In this document: positions 16,158 to 25,118 of the stretch, piece by piece
Layout: every line of letters starts with the position of its first letter
How positions within the stretch are numbered: the first letter of the stretch is position 1
Origin: Brachymonas wangyanguii
Lineage (GTDB): Bacteria > Pseudomonadota > Gammaproteobacteria > Burkholderiales > Burkholderiaceae_C
DNA length: 64,000 bases
NCBI RefSeq assembly: GCF_045055315.1
Contig: NZ_CP173677.1
Location: forward strand, 1,860,001-1,924,000
Direction: 5' to 3'
Program-made: the position numbers and the translations under genes
The notes under the pieces: model-generated
What the model saw: the letters and a program-made list of their open reading frames with translations, nothing else
Databases searched by the model: none
What the model was told of the DNA's origin: nothing

Positions 16158-16823
16158 ATGTCACGCAAACCCAAACGCGGCTATTACGTCCGCGGCCAGT
16201 TCGTTGCCGAAGGCAGCGAGATGGACCTGGAGCTCAAACGCCAGGCCAAGGGCGATACCGATACCAGCAAGACCGACCTGAAGCGCGAGAGCGAGGCTCT
16301 GCAGCAGCTCGGCCAGGAGCTGCTCACGCTGCGCGCCGGCCTGCTGAACCCGCTGGAGCTGCCGGATCGCCTGCTGGAAGCACTGAAAGAATACAAGCGC
16401 ATTACCAATTTCGAGGGCGGACGCCGACAGATGCAGTACATCGGCAAGCTGATGCGCCAACTGGACGAGGAAGATGTCGCCGCCATCCGCGCAGCCCTGC
16501 AGGTACAACGTGAAGGCAGCGCCAGCGAAATCGCGCTGCTGCACCAGGCCGAGCACTGGCGCGATCGCCTGCTGGATGCGGGTACGCACGATGCCGCCTT
16601 GTCCGAATGGCTGCTACAGTATCCGGATACCGATATCCAGCAGCTACGCGCGCTGGTGCGCCAGGCGCGCAAGGACGCCGAAGCGGCGGCGAAGCAGCCT
16701 GCCGGCGCCGCACCGCGCCAGGCACGTGCCTACCGGGAACTTTTCCAACTGCTGAAGGCCCAAATGACGACCGCAGTTGAGCCTGACGCAGCCCCCGGAG
16801 AGCCAGAGGCTGACCAGGAATAA
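16158..16823 (+). CDS. darP: ribosome biogenesis factor DarP (YjgA, DUF615)
   Basis: A 221-residue protein of the YjgA/DUF615 family, which associates with pre-50S particles and assists late assembly of the peptidyl transferase region. It begins MSRKPKRGYYVRGQFVAEGS. The conserved core has LKRESEALQQLGQELLTL, LEALKEYKRITNFEGGRRQM and QYIGKLMRQLDEEDV. The C-terminal region is Ala-rich and variable, and extends about 40 residues beyond the E. coli length. Divergent from pmbA, as in many proteobacteria. Confidence 0.93.
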   Translation: MSRKPKRGYYVRGQFVAEGSEMDLELKRQAKGDTDTSKTDLKRESEALQQLGQELLTLRAGLLNPLELPDRLLEALKEYKRITNFEGGRRQMQYIGKLMRQLDEEDVAAIRAALQVQREGSASEIALLHQAEHWRDRLLDAGTHDAALSEWLLQYPDTDIQQLRALVRQARKDAEAAAKQPAGAAPRQARAYRELFQLLKAQMTTAVEPDAAPGEPEADQE

Positions 16824-16886
16824 TCCACCTGGCAGCCACCGGCCTTCGCCTGTGATCCGATTCACCTCCAGACTGACGCTACCACC

Positions 16887-18368
16887 ATGATCCACGTCTC
16901 CCGATCTTCTGCCAGCGCCAGCCGCTCCCGCCGGCTACGGCCCGCCTCCCTGCCCCGACTGTCTGGCGTGGCTGGAAGTATCGGGTTCTGTCTGGCCCTG
17001 CTGGCTGCCGGCCCGGCCCTGGCGCAGGCCAGCATGCCGGTGCCCAGCCACGTGGTACAGCGTGGTGACACGATCCAGAGCATCAGCAAGCGGCTGGGCA
17101 TCGCGGCCAGCCAGTGGGAGCAGGTGGCGCTCTACAACAAGTTGCCGGACGGCGGCAAGCTGCCGCCCGTGGGCACCACCGTGCGTCTGCCACTGCAACT
17201 GCTGAACTTCACGCCAGCCAGGGCGCATGTGATCAAGACGGTAGGCCATGTTCAGGTGGGCGGGCAGTCGATCCAGGCGGGCGTACGGCTGGGAGAAAAC
17301 GCGCGTATCCAGACGCTGGCCAACAGCTCGGCCATGCTGGAGCTGAGTGACGGCTCCCGCGTGCAGCTGATGCCGCATTCGGTGGCGGACATCGTGGAAA
17401 ACCGCCATTATCCCGTGCGCAATGATTCCGGCCAGACCGTGAACTGGTTTGCCAGCAAGCTGCGTCTGGCCCAGGGTGCGCTTGAAGCCGCCGTGCAAAA
17501 AGTATCTCCGCGCGCCAAGCCGCTGGAAGTGGAAACCGCTACCTCGATGATTGGCGTGCGCGGCACCCGCTTCCGTGTTGCCAGTGCCGACCCGTATGTA
17601 CGCGCCGATCGTGCCGAGGTGCTGGAAGGCATCATCAACAACGAGAACACCTGGAAAGACACGGAAATCCTCGTCCATGCCGGGGAAGGCGTGGTGGTAG
17701 ACCCGAACCAGGGCATCATGCAGGCAATCCCGCTGCTGCCCGCACCAGATCTGGCAGCACAGCAGGCACCACTGTTCATGCCGGATGCCACCTGGACTTT
17801 TCCGGAACAGCCGGAAGCGCGCGCCTACCGCGTGATCGTGTCGCGCGATGCGCAGCACGTGACCACCCAGCGCAGCGAACTGCTGGCCGGCCCGGCCATG
17901 GACATGAACGTGCTCGGCGAAGGCCTCTGGTATCTGCGTGTGCGCGCCGTGGATGCGCATGGCCTGGAAGGCCGGGACGCCTTCACACGCCTGCAGGTCA
18001 TGGCCGCTCCCAGCCTGCTGGACCAGGCCTCGGTCTACCAGGAAGGTCCGGATTTCCAGCCCGTGCTGCGCTGGAGCCGCGTGCTGTTCAAGCAACCCCA
18101 AGAACAGCAGATCCGGGAAGTACCGTCTCAGGTCAGCGCCCAGCTGTTCCACGATGCGGCACTGCGCTCGCCCGTGGGGGAGCTCATCCAGGGCCAGACA
18201 CATGAGGCCGTGCTGCCGCGGATCGGTGCCGGCACCTACTACCTGCGCGTGACAGCCAGCCATCCGCAATTGCCGGAAACCGAGCAACAGACCTATGTGC
18301 TGCGCTGGGCTGGTGATACCCGTATCCAGGGCTACCACACCTTGCTGGACTACCTGCCGCGCGGCTGA
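16887..18368 (+). CDS. exported LysM and FecR domain protein
   Basis: A 493-residue secreted protein. The N-terminus is basic with a hydrophobic segment near residues 28-46 ending ALAQA, a likely signal peptide. A LysM motif follows at about residues 50-100 (HVVQRGDTIQSISKRLGI), which would bind peptidoglycan. A FecR-type domain is seen at about 110-220 (VGHVQVGGQSIQAGVRLGEN, VETATSMIGVRGTRFRV). Two fibronectin-like repeats fill the C-terminus (WTFPEQPEARAYRVIV, LRVRAVDAHGLEGRDAF). Related genes often sit beside a CHASE2-type adenylate or guanylate cyclase, but none is present here. The next gene, cysE, is convergent. Function unknown; probably an envelope sensor or scaffold. Confidence 0.8.
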   Translation: MIHVSRSSASASRSRRLRPASLPRLSGVAGSIGFCLALLAAGPALAQASMPVPSHVVQRGDTIQSISKRLGIAASQWEQVALYNKLPDGGKLPPVGTTVRLPLQLLNFTPARAHVIKTVGHVQVGGQSIQAGVRLGENARIQTLANSSAMLELSDGSRVQLMPHSVADIVENRHYPVRNDSGQTVNWFASKLRLAQGALEAAVQKVSPRAKPLEVETATSMIGVRGTRFRVASADPYVRADRAEVLEGIINNENTWKDTEILVHAGEGVVVDPNQGIMQAIPLLPAPDLAAQQAPLFMPDATWTFPEQPEARAYRVIVSRDAQHVTTQRSELLAGPAMDMNVLGEGLWYLRVRAVDAHGLEGRDAFTRLQVMAAPSLLDQASVYQEGPDFQPVLRWSRVLFKQPQEQQIREVPSQVSAQLFHDAALRSPVGELIQGQTHEAVLPRIGAGTYYLRVTASHPQLPETEQQTYVLRWAGDTRIQGYHTLLDYLPRG

Positions 18369-18388
18369 GGCGCGACAGGCGTTGACCG

Positions 18389-19159
18389 TCACATTTCGTC
18401 GTCGATCAGCTTGCTCAGCTCTTCGGGCGTGAGACCTTCGTGGCGCGGAGCCTCCTTGGGCATGGCCTCGGCGCAGGGCAATTGCTCGGCCAGCTTGGCC
18501 ACGGCCTGCCACAGCAGCTCGATCTGCTGATCCTGGCCGGCGGCATTGTCGACCAGGCCACGCATGGCGAGGCTGAACGGATCGTCCTTTTGCGTGACGC
18601 CATAGGCGCTGAAACGGCCGGAGCTGGTCTTGGGCTTGCCGTCATCAGGATGGATGATGCGCGCCGGGTTGCCGACCGCCGTGGCACCGGCCGGGACCGG
18701 CTTGGTGACGACGGCATTGCTGCCGACCTTGGCGCCATCGCCGACGGTAAAGCCGCCCAGCACCTTGGCTCCCGCCCCCACGACCACGCCCTTGCCCAGC
18801 GTCGGATGGCGCTTGGTGCCCTTGTAGAGCGAGGTGCCGCCGAGCGTGACGCCGTGGTAGATGGTGCAGTCATCGCCGATTTCGGCGGTTTCGCCAATCA
18901 CCACGCCCATGCCGTGGTCGATGAAGACGCGCTCGCCGAGTTGGGCTGCCGGGTGGATCTCGATACCGGTGAGAAAACGCCCCCAGTGCGAGATCCAGCG
19001 TGCCAGCCAGGTCCAGTTCTTCTTCCAGCAGACATTCGCCAGACGGTGCAGCTGCACCGCGTGGAAACCGGGGTAGGAGAACAGCACATCCCACTGGCTG
19101 CGCGCCGCCGGGTCGCGCTCCAGGATGCAATCGATATCGGACTTGATGCGTGCAAACAT
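18389..19159 (-). CDS. cysE: serine O-acetyltransferase
   Basis: Acetylates L-serine with acetyl-CoA, the first committed step of cysteine synthesis. The start MFARIKSDIDCILERDPAAR gives 256 residues; the open frame extends 36 codons further without similarity. The left-handed beta-helix is evident from hexapeptide repeats at about residues 65-175 (IHPAAQLGERVFIDHGMGVV, GVTLGGTSLYKGTKRHPTLG, VVVGAGAKVLGG). The acetyl-CoA and active-site region DHGMGVVIGETAEIGD is intact. The short-chain form with an extended C-terminus is common in betaproteobacteria. It follows trmJ by 37 bp in a likely mutS-trmJ-cysE operon. Confidence 0.95.
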   Translation of the reverse strand: MFARIKSDIDCILERDPAARSQWDVLFSYPGFHAVQLHRLANVCWKKNWTWLARWISHWGRFLTGIEIHPAAQLGERVFIDHGMGVVIGETAEIGDDCTIYHGVTLGGTSLYKGTKRHPTLGKGVVVGAGAKVLGGFTVGDGAKVGSNAVVTKPVPAGATAVGNPARIIHPDDGKPKTSSGRFSAYGVTQKDDPFSLAMRGLVDNAAGQDQQIELLWQAVAKLAEQLPCAEAMPKEAPRHEGLTPEELSKLIDDEM

Positions 19160-19196
19160 GTCTGCAGTGTACAACCAGCCAGTAAACTGATCGGCG

Positions 19197-19961
19197 TCAG
19201 GGCTTGCGATCTTGCAGCCGCTGCTGCATCTTGCGTGCAATGCCGCGCAGGATATGGATCTCCTCATCGTGCAGGCCGGCGCGGTGGAACAGCTGCTGCA
19301 GGCGCGGCATCAGCTTCTTGGGCGCGGCCGGATCGAGATAGCCGATCTCGGTCAGCATCTGCTGCCAGTGTGCCAGCATGCCTTCGATCTGGCCGGCATC
19401 GGCACGGCGCGCCTCACTGACCGACGGTGCCTCGGTCACGGCAAAGCCGCCAAGTGCCTGGCGCCATTCGTAGGCCAGCACCTGCGCCGCCGAGGCCAGG
19501 TTGAGCGAGCCGTAATCGGGACTGGTGGGGATGCTGAGGCAGGCGTGGCAGCGGTAGACCTCCTCGTTGAACATGCCGTAGCGCTCACTGCCAAACACCA
19601 GCCCCAGGCTGCGCAGCGGCGGCTGTTCGGCACTGCCCTGCTGCTGGCGTACCAGATCGGCAAAGTGCGTACGCGGCTCCACCGTGGGCGGGCCAAAATC
19701 ACGCGGTGTCATGGCGGTGGCGCACAGGTGCTCGATGCCGTCCACGGCCTCTTGCCAGCTCTGCACGATGCGCGCCTGACGCAACACATCGTCAGCACCG
19801 CTGGCACGCTCCAGCGCCTCGATGCGCGTCAGCACGTCGGGCCAGCGCGGCTGCACCAGCACCAGGTCGTCAAAACCCATCACCTTCATGGCACGCGCCA
19901 CGGCGCCGACGTTGCCGGCATGGCTGGTGTTGAGCAGGATGAATCGCGTCTGCATGCTCAT
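19197..19961 (-). CDS. trmJ: tRNA (cytidine/uridine-2'-O-)-methyltransferase TrmJ
   Basis: SPOUT-class enzyme that methylates the ribose of nucleotide 32 in several tRNAs, using S-adenosylmethionine. It is 254 residues. The N-terminal motif is FILLNTSHAGNVGAVARAMK. The trefoil-knot motifs are GLVFGSERYGMFNEEV and SLNLASAAQVLAYEWRQ. The C-terminal helical region includes MLTEIGYLDPAAPKKLMPRL, typical of TrmJ. The start overlaps the mutS stop (ATGA), so translation is coupled. Confidence 0.95.
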   Translation of the reverse strand: MSMQTRFILLNTSHAGNVGAVARAMKVMGFDDLVLVQPRWPDVLTRIEALERASGADDVLRQARIVQSWQEAVDGIEHLCATAMTPRDFGPPTVEPRTHFADLVRQQQGSAEQPPLRSLGLVFGSERYGMFNEEVYRCHACLSIPTSPDYGSLNLASAAQVLAYEWRQALGGFAVTEAPSVSEARRADAGQIEGMLAHWQQMLTEIGYLDPAAPKKLMPRLQQLFHRAGLHDEEIHILRGIARKMQQRLQDRKP

Positions 19962-22627
19962 GCCCCGGCCTTGTCCTGCAGCTCTTTCAGCGCATAGAGC
20001 GCCTGCAGCGCCTCGCGCGGGCTCATCGCATCGGGATCGAGCTCGCGCAGCGCCAGCTCGACCTCGGCCGGCTCACGGCTGGCCTCTGCCACCAGCAGTT
20101 CGGGCGGTGCCGTGAACAGGTCAATCTGGTGCTGCTGCTCCTGCTGTTGCGATTCCAGCTGCTGCAACACATGGCGCGCATGGTGGATCACCGCTGCCGG
20201 CATGCCGGCCAGCTTCGCCACCTGGATGCCATAGCTGCGGCTCGCCGGGCCAGGCTGGATCGCATGCAGGAACACGATGTCCTGGCCCGATTCAGTGGCG
20301 CTGACGTGCACGTTGACCGCCGCATGGTGCTCGCGCGGGAATTCGGTCAGCTCGAAATAGTGGGTGGCGAACAGGGTCAGCGCCTGCGTCTTGTCATGCA
20401 GCTGGCTGGCAATGCCGCCGGCCAGCGCCAGGCCGTCAAACGTGCTGGTGCCGCGACCGATCTCGTCCATCAGCACCAGGCTGTTGGGCGTGGCGCCGTG
20501 CAGGATCTGCGCCGCCTCGGTCATTTCCAGCATGAAGGTGGATTGCGCGTTGGCCAGGTCATCGGCCGCGCCGATGCGGGTGAGGATGGCATCGATCGGG
20601 CCGATGCGTGCGCTGGACGCCGGCACGTAGCTGCCCATGCCGGCCAGCAGCACGATCAGCGCCACCTGGCGCATATAGGTGGACTTGCCGCCCATATTGG
20701 GGCCGGTGATGATCTGCATGCGCTGCTTGGGCGATAGGCGCGTGTCGTTGGCGATAAAGCCGGCGCCGGTGGTTTCCATCAGGCGCGATTGCACCACCGG
20801 GTGGCGTCCGGCTTCGATCTCGATGCAGGGCTCGACGGCAAACACCGGTGCGCACCAGTCCAGCGCCAGACTGCGCTCGGCCAGCGCGCACACGGCATCC
20901 AGCGTGGCCAGGGCACCTGCCAACTGCTGCAGGTCGGCGATTTGCGGCTGCAACTGCTCCAGCAGCTGCTCGTACAGCCACTTCTCGCGCGCCAGCGCCC
21001 GGTCCTGCGCCGACAGCGCCTTGTCCTCGAAGGCCTTCAGTTCGGGCGTGATGAAACGCTCGGCGTTCTTCATGGTCTGGCGGCGCTGGTAATCGTCCGG
21101 CACCTTGTCGAGCTGGCTGCTGGTGACTTCGATATAAAAGCCGTGCACGCGGTTGTACTGCACGCGCAGATTGCTGATGCCGGTACGCTCGCGCTCGCGC
21201 TGCTCCATCGCCAGCAGATATTCGGCGCTGCGCGTCTGGATGCCACGCAGCTCGTCCAGCTCGGCGTCGTAGCCTTCGGCGATAACGCCGCCGTCACGGA
21301 TATTCACCGCCGGCTCAGGCTGGATCGCCTGCTGGAGGCGATCGAGTACGCCTGCGGGCGGTTGCAGCTGGTCGGCAACCTGCTGCAACAGCACCGGCTG
21401 AGCGCTCACGGCGTCCAGTACGCGCAACAGCTGCGTACGCAGGCCCTGCGCCTGGTCCAGCGTGCGTAACAGGCCGGCCAGCTCACGCGGGCGGCTCTGG
21501 CGTAGCGCCAGCCGCGCGCTGATGCGCTCCACGTCGCTGGTCCCGTGCAGGGCGGCGCGCAGGTCACGCAGGCCCTGCTCGCGCAACAGCGCGATGGCAT
21601 CGAGCCGCTGCTGGGCCTGCTGGCGATCACGCTGCTGCTGCAGCATCCAGCCACGCAGTGCGCGGCTGCCCATGCCGCACTGGCAGCTGTCGAGCAGGCT
21701 GAACAGCGTCGGGCTCGGCTCGCCACGCAGGGTGAGTGTCAGCTCCAGGTTGCGCTGCGTCGTCAGCGGCAGCTGCACCAGGCTGTCATCGCGCTGCACC
21801 TGCAGATGGTGCAGATGCGTCATGACGCGACCCTGGGTGTGTTCGGCGTAGGCCAGCAGTGCGGCGGCAGCGGCATGCGCCTGCACCACCTCGTCGGCCT
21901 GCCAGGCGTTCAGGTTGGGCGATTGCAGCTGCTCGGTCAGCTTGCGCAGGCCCAGACCGCTGTCAAAGGTAAACGCCGGACGCTCGGTGACGATGAAGCG
22001 CTGCATGGCACCGTGCTGCTGCCATTGCGCCAGCTGCTGTTGCAACGCCTCGCTGGCATCGGCGCTGTACAGCACTTCCACCGGCTGGATGCGGCTGATC
22101 CACTGCGGCAGCTCGTCCGGCGTGCATTCGGCCAGGCTCATGCGGCCCTGCGTCAGACTCATCCAGGCCAGGCCGATGCTGCGGTTGCGGCTGATGCGCG
22201 CCGGCACCTGCAGCGCCAGCAGCACGGCTTCGGTCTTGTCGCCCAGCAGCTCGGATTCGGTCAGCGTGCCCGGCGTCACCACGCGCACCACCTTGCGCTC
22301 TACCGGCCCCTTGGCCGCACCAACCTCGCCGACCTGCTCGCCAATCGCTACCGATTCGCCCATCTGGATCAGCTTGGCCAGGTAGTTGTCCAGCGCATGC
22401 ACCGGCACGCCAGCCATCGGAATCGGCTGCCCAGCCGACTGGCCGCGATTCGTCAGCGTGATGCCGAGCAGGCGCGCGGCCTTGATCGCGTCGTCGTAGA
22501 ACAGCTCGTAGAAATCCCCCATGCGGTAGAACAGCAGCGTGGTCGGGAAGTCCACTTTCATCGAAAAATACTGCGCCATCATGGGCGTGTGGCCGGGTAG
22601 CTCGGCGATGGCAGTCACGGTCGTCAT
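19958..22627 (-). CDS. mutS: DNA mismatch repair protein MutS
   Basis: Recognises mismatches and starts methyl-directed repair with MutL. The 889 residues are slightly above the common 850-880. The mismatch-reading motif is Phe39-Tyr40-Glu41 in RMGDFYELF. The ABC-type ATPase has Walker A GPNMGGKSTYMRQ and Walker B LVLMDEIGRGTSTFDG. The C-terminal end (REALQALYALKELQDKAG) contains the dimer-forming region. It is the first gene of a likely mutS-trmJ-cysE unit, preceded by a LysR gene 85 bp away on the same strand. Confidence 0.97.
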   Translation of the reverse strand: MTTVTAIAELPGHTPMMAQYFSMKVDFPTTLLFYRMGDFYELFYDDAIKAARLLGITLTNRGQSAGQPIPMAGVPVHALDNYLAKLIQMGESVAIGEQVGEVGAAKGPVERKVVRVVTPGTLTESELLGDKTEAVLLALQVPARISRNRSIGLAWMSLTQGRMSLAECTPDELPQWISRIQPVEVLYSADASEALQQQLAQWQQHGAMQRFIVTERPAFTFDSGLGLRKLTEQLQSPNLNAWQADEVVQAHAAAAALLAYAEHTQGRVMTHLHHLQVQRDDSLVQLPLTTQRNLELTLTLRGEPSPTLFSLLDSCQCGMGSRALRGWMLQQQRDRQQAQQRLDAIALLREQGLRDLRAALHGTSDVERISARLALRQSRPRELAGLLRTLDQAQGLRTQLLRVLDAVSAQPVLLQQVADQLQPPAGVLDRLQQAIQPEPAVNIRDGGVIAEGYDAELDELRGIQTRSAEYLLAMEQRERERTGISNLRVQYNRVHGFYIEVTSSQLDKVPDDYQRRQTMKNAERFITPELKAFEDKALSAQDRALAREKWLYEQLLEQLQPQIADLQQLAGALATLDAVCALAERSLALDWCAPVFAVEPCIEIEAGRHPVVQSRLMETTGAGFIANDTRLSPKQRMQIITGPNMGGKSTYMRQVALIVLLAGMGSYVPASSARIGPIDAILTRIGAADDLANAQSTFMLEMTEAAQILHGATPNSLVLMDEIGRGTSTFDGLALAGGIASQLHDKTQALTLFATHYFELTEFPREHHAAVNVHVSATESGQDIVFLHAIQPGPASRSYGIQVAKLAGMPAAVIHHARHVLQQLESQQQEQQHQIDLFTAPPELLVAEASREPAEVELALRELDPDAMSPREALQALYALKELQDKAGA

Positions 22628-22712
22628 CGGTCTGGAAAATCCTGGTGTGTGGCAAGTCTCAGGCGCTGGCGGGCCTGCTTGCGGAATCCTGCATTGTAGG
22701 TGTCGCCACCGC

Positions 22713-23636
22713 TCAGAGCCAGCCGCGCTGCTGCAGCTGCGCCATCTGCTGCGCGATCGCCTCGCGCAGGTGCGCCAGCATGGCCTCGGCTGCCGGCGAC
22801 AGCGTGCGCCCCTTGCGCGTGAACAGATACACGCCGCGCCGGATCACCGGCTCCTGCAGCGGCCGCAGTTTCAGCCCTTGCTGCTCGACCAACTCGGCTG
22901 CATACGGCAGGCAGACCGTGACACCAAGGCCGGCTGCCACCATTTTCAGCGCCGTCGCCATGAAGCTGACCTCGTGCGCCGGCTTCAGCCCCAGGCCGCG
23001 CCAGGTAGCGCCCAGGTCCTGCGACAGCCGCTCGGTGAACTGGCCCTGCAGCGTGATCAGCTCTTCGGCGATCAGGTCTTCCCAGCGCAGTTTGGCGCGT
23101 GCCGCCAGCGCATGTCCGGCCGGCAGCGCCGCCAGAAACGGCACCTCGAACAGCAGCGTCGCCTCGATGTCCGAATTGGGCTCGCGTTCTGGGCCGATGC
23201 CGAAATCGACCTCACCGGCAAACACGCGCGACACCACCGTCTCCACCGTACTGTCCAGCAGGCGCAACTCGATCTGCGGATGCTGCTGACGGAAGCCGGC
23301 CAGCATCGGCGGCAGCCAGGTGCTGGCCAGCAGCTGCGGCACGGCCACGCGCACCAGGCCGCGCTCCAGATCCTTGAGCTTGCCGACTTCAGCCATCACC
23401 GTATCCAGGTCGTCCAGGATCTTCTGCACCAGCGGAAACAGCTGGCTGCCGACATCGGTGAGGCGGATGCGGCGCGTGCTGCGATCAACCAGCCGCACCT
23501 GCAGCGCCCGTTCCAGATCCCGCATCAGGCCGCTGAGTGCCGATTGCGTGATGTAGAGGCTGTCAGCCGCCAGCGTGAAGCTGCCATAGCGCGCCACGGC
23601 GACAAAGGCGCGCAACTGCCGCAGGGAAACATTCAT
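22713..23636 (-). CDS. LysR-family transcriptional regulator
   Basis: A 307-residue LysR regulator. The N-terminal winged helix-turn-helix runs over about residues 1-60 (MNVSLRQLRAFVAVARYGSF, then AADSLYITQSALSGLMRDLE). A PBP2-type effector domain follows from about residue 90. The start MNVSLRQ was chosen because the upstream 42 codons read through the divergent promoter region. It is divergent from the VOC and isomerase genes across 160 bp, the classic layout for a LysR protein controlling its neighbours. The effector is unknown; an aromatic acid is one possibility given the isomerase. Confidence 0.9.
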   Translation of the reverse strand: MNVSLRQLRAFVAVARYGSFTLAADSLYITQSALSGLMRDLERALQVRLVDRSTRRIRLTDVGSQLFPLVQKILDDLDTVMAEVGKLKDLERGLVRVAVPQLLASTWLPPMLAGFRQQHPQIELRLLDSTVETVVSRVFAGEVDFGIGPEREPNSDIEATLLFEVPFLAALPAGHALAARAKLRWEDLIAEELITLQGQFTERLSQDLGATWRGLGLKPAHEVSFMATALKMVAAGLGVTVCLPYAAELVEQQGLKLRPLQEPVIRRGVYLFTRKGRTLSPAAEAMLAHLREAIAQQMAQLQQRGWL

Positions 23637-23797
23637 TGGAAAATCTGATAAATGGATGAATAAATACTGTTTGCATGATAAATCAGTCTCGCGTCCAATA
23701 CACCCAGGGCCGCACAGATGGCCTCCATTCCAGGAGACAAGGGCATGCACGCCGGGCTCCACCCACTTTTTTCATCCGATTTCACAAGGAGCTCCCC

Positions 23798-24337
23798 ATG
23801 AGCCTGATCCAGCATATCCACCACGTAGCCTACCGCTGCAAGGACGCCAAGGAAACCGTCGAGTGGTACGGCAAGCACCTCGACATGAAATTCGTGCTCG
23901 CCATCGCCGAGAACGAAGTCCCCTCCACCAAGGCCCCGGATCCGTACATGCACGTGTTCCTGGACGCCGGCAATGGCAACATCCTGGCCTTCTTCGAGCT
24001 GCCGACACGCCCCGAGATGGGCCGTGACGAAAACACCCCGGCCTGGGTACAGCACCTGGCGCTGAAGGTCGATTCCCTTGACACCCTGGTCAAGACCAAG
24101 GAGCGCCTGGAAGCCGCCGGCATCGAGGTACTGGGCCCGACCGAACACACCATCTTCAAGTCGATCTACTTCTTCGATCCCAACGGCCACCGCATCGAAC
24201 TGGCAGCCGACACCGGTACGCCCGAGATGTACAAGATGCTGGACGAGGTGAAGTGGGACATGCTGAACGAGTGGGCCGAAACCCGCCGTGCGCCCGAGCA
24301 TGCCCGCTGGATGCACGACGGCAGCGCTGCCCACTGA
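23798..24337 (+). CDS. VOC family protein (glyoxalase/dioxygenase fold)
   Basis: A 179-residue vicinal-oxygen-chelate protein with two paired motifs. It starts MSLIQHIHHVAYRCKDAKET. Candidate metal ligands are His in HHVAYRC, Glu in LAFFELPTRP, His in VQHLALKVDS and Glu in GHRIELAADTG. A ribosome-binding site, AAGGAGCTC, sits 6 bp before the ATG. The upstream open frame of 41 codons has no similarity. It precedes the GSH-dependent isomerase by 11 bp and is divergent from the LysR gene. Whether it is a lyase, dioxygenase or isomerase cannot be told from sequence. Confidence 0.82.
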   Translation: MSLIQHIHHVAYRCKDAKETVEWYGKHLDMKFVLAIAENEVPSTKAPDPYMHVFLDAGNGNILAFFELPTRPEMGRDENTPAWVQHLALKVDSLDTLVKTKERLEAAGIEVLGPTEHTIFKSIYFFDPNGHRIELAADTGTPEMYKMLDEVKWDMLNEWAETRRAPEHARWMHDGSAAH

Positions 24338-24348
24338 GCCACGCCCGC

Positions 24349-24999
24349 ATGAGCAAGCTCTACACCTACTACCGCAGCTCGGCGGCCTACCGCGTCCGCA
24401 TTGCCCTGAACCTGAAGGGCATGGCGTGGACCACCGTGCCGGTGCATCTGGTGAAGGATGGCGGCCAGCATCGCAGCGACAGCTACCGCGCCACCAACCC
24501 GCAGGCGCTGGTGCCCGCGTTCGAACTCGATGACGGCAGCGTGCTGACGCAGTCGCTCGCCATCATGGAATATCTGGACGAGACCCAGCCCGGACCTGCG
24601 CTGCTGCCGGCCGATGCCCTCGGCCGCGCCCGCGTGCGTGCGCTGGCCCAGGCGATTGCCTGCGACCTGCACCCGGTAAACAACCTGCGCGTGCTGCAGT
24701 ACCTGAGCCAGGAACTGCAAGTCACGCCCGAGCAGAAGGACGCCTGGTACCGCCATTGGATCGGCATTGGCCTGCAAGGCCTGGAAACGCTGCTGGCCGG
24801 CCACCCCGCCACCGGCACCTTCTGCCATGGCGACACGCCGACCATCGCTGATTGCTGCCTGGTGCCGCAGATCTATAACGCGCGCCGCTTCAACTGCCCG
24901 CTGGATGATTATCCGACGATCCTGCGCATCGTCGCTGCCTGTGAAACGCTGCCGGCATTCCAGCAGGCCGCGCCCGAAGCCCAGCCTGACGCCGACTGA
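24349..24999 (+). CDS. maiA: maleylacetoacetate or maleylpyruvate isomerase (zeta-class GST)
   Basis: A 216-residue glutathione S-transferase of the zeta class. It performs cis-trans isomerisation of maleylacetoacetate (tyrosine breakdown) or maleylpyruvate (gentisate breakdown). The GSH-binding signature is YYRSSAAYRVRIALNLKG at about residues 7-24. Other conserved stretches are NPQALVPAFE, LTQSLAIMEYLDE and IACDLHPVNNLRVLQYL. FCHGDTPTIADCCLVPQIYNA lies in the C-terminal domain. The VOC gene sits just upstream and a terminator follows. No hydrolase gene is adjacent, so the exact pathway is not set by context. Confidence 0.85.
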   Translation: MSKLYTYYRSSAAYRVRIALNLKGMAWTTVPVHLVKDGGQHRSDSYRATNPQALVPAFELDDGSVLTQSLAIMEYLDETQPGPALLPADALGRARVRALAQAIACDLHPVNNLRVLQYLSQELQVTPEQKDAWYRHWIGIGLQGLETLLAGHPATGTFCHGDTPTIADCCLVPQIYNARRFNCPLDDYPTILRIVAACETLPAFQQAAPEAQPDAD

Positions 25000-25023
25000 A
25001 TCTGCGCGGCCGTTAGCTGCCCC

Positions 25024-25058
25024 ACGCCTGGCCTGCGCCCTGCAGCCAGGCGTTTTTT
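25024..25058 (+). terminator. rho-independent terminator after maiA
   Basis: ACGCCTGGC pairs with GCCAGGCGT and is followed by six T. Confidence 0.85.
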
Positions 25059-25064
25059 CTGGCG

Positions 25065-25095
25065 CAAAAAAAGCCGCTTCCGGCAGGAAGCGGCT
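25065..25095 (-). terminator. rho-independent terminator after suhB
   Basis: On the minus strand, AGCCGCTTCC pairs with GGAAGCGGCT and is followed by seven T. Confidence 0.88.
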
Positions 25096-25118
25096 ATAGG
25101 AACGCTCGCTGATGCTGA

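Noticed and set aside
14575..16281. 568-codon plus-strand open frame
   Set aside because: Antisense to pmbA and running into darP; no family features.
16935..18512. 525-codon minus-strand open frame
   Set aside because: It runs antisense to the LysM-FecR gene, which has a signal peptide and clear domains; the minus frame has none.
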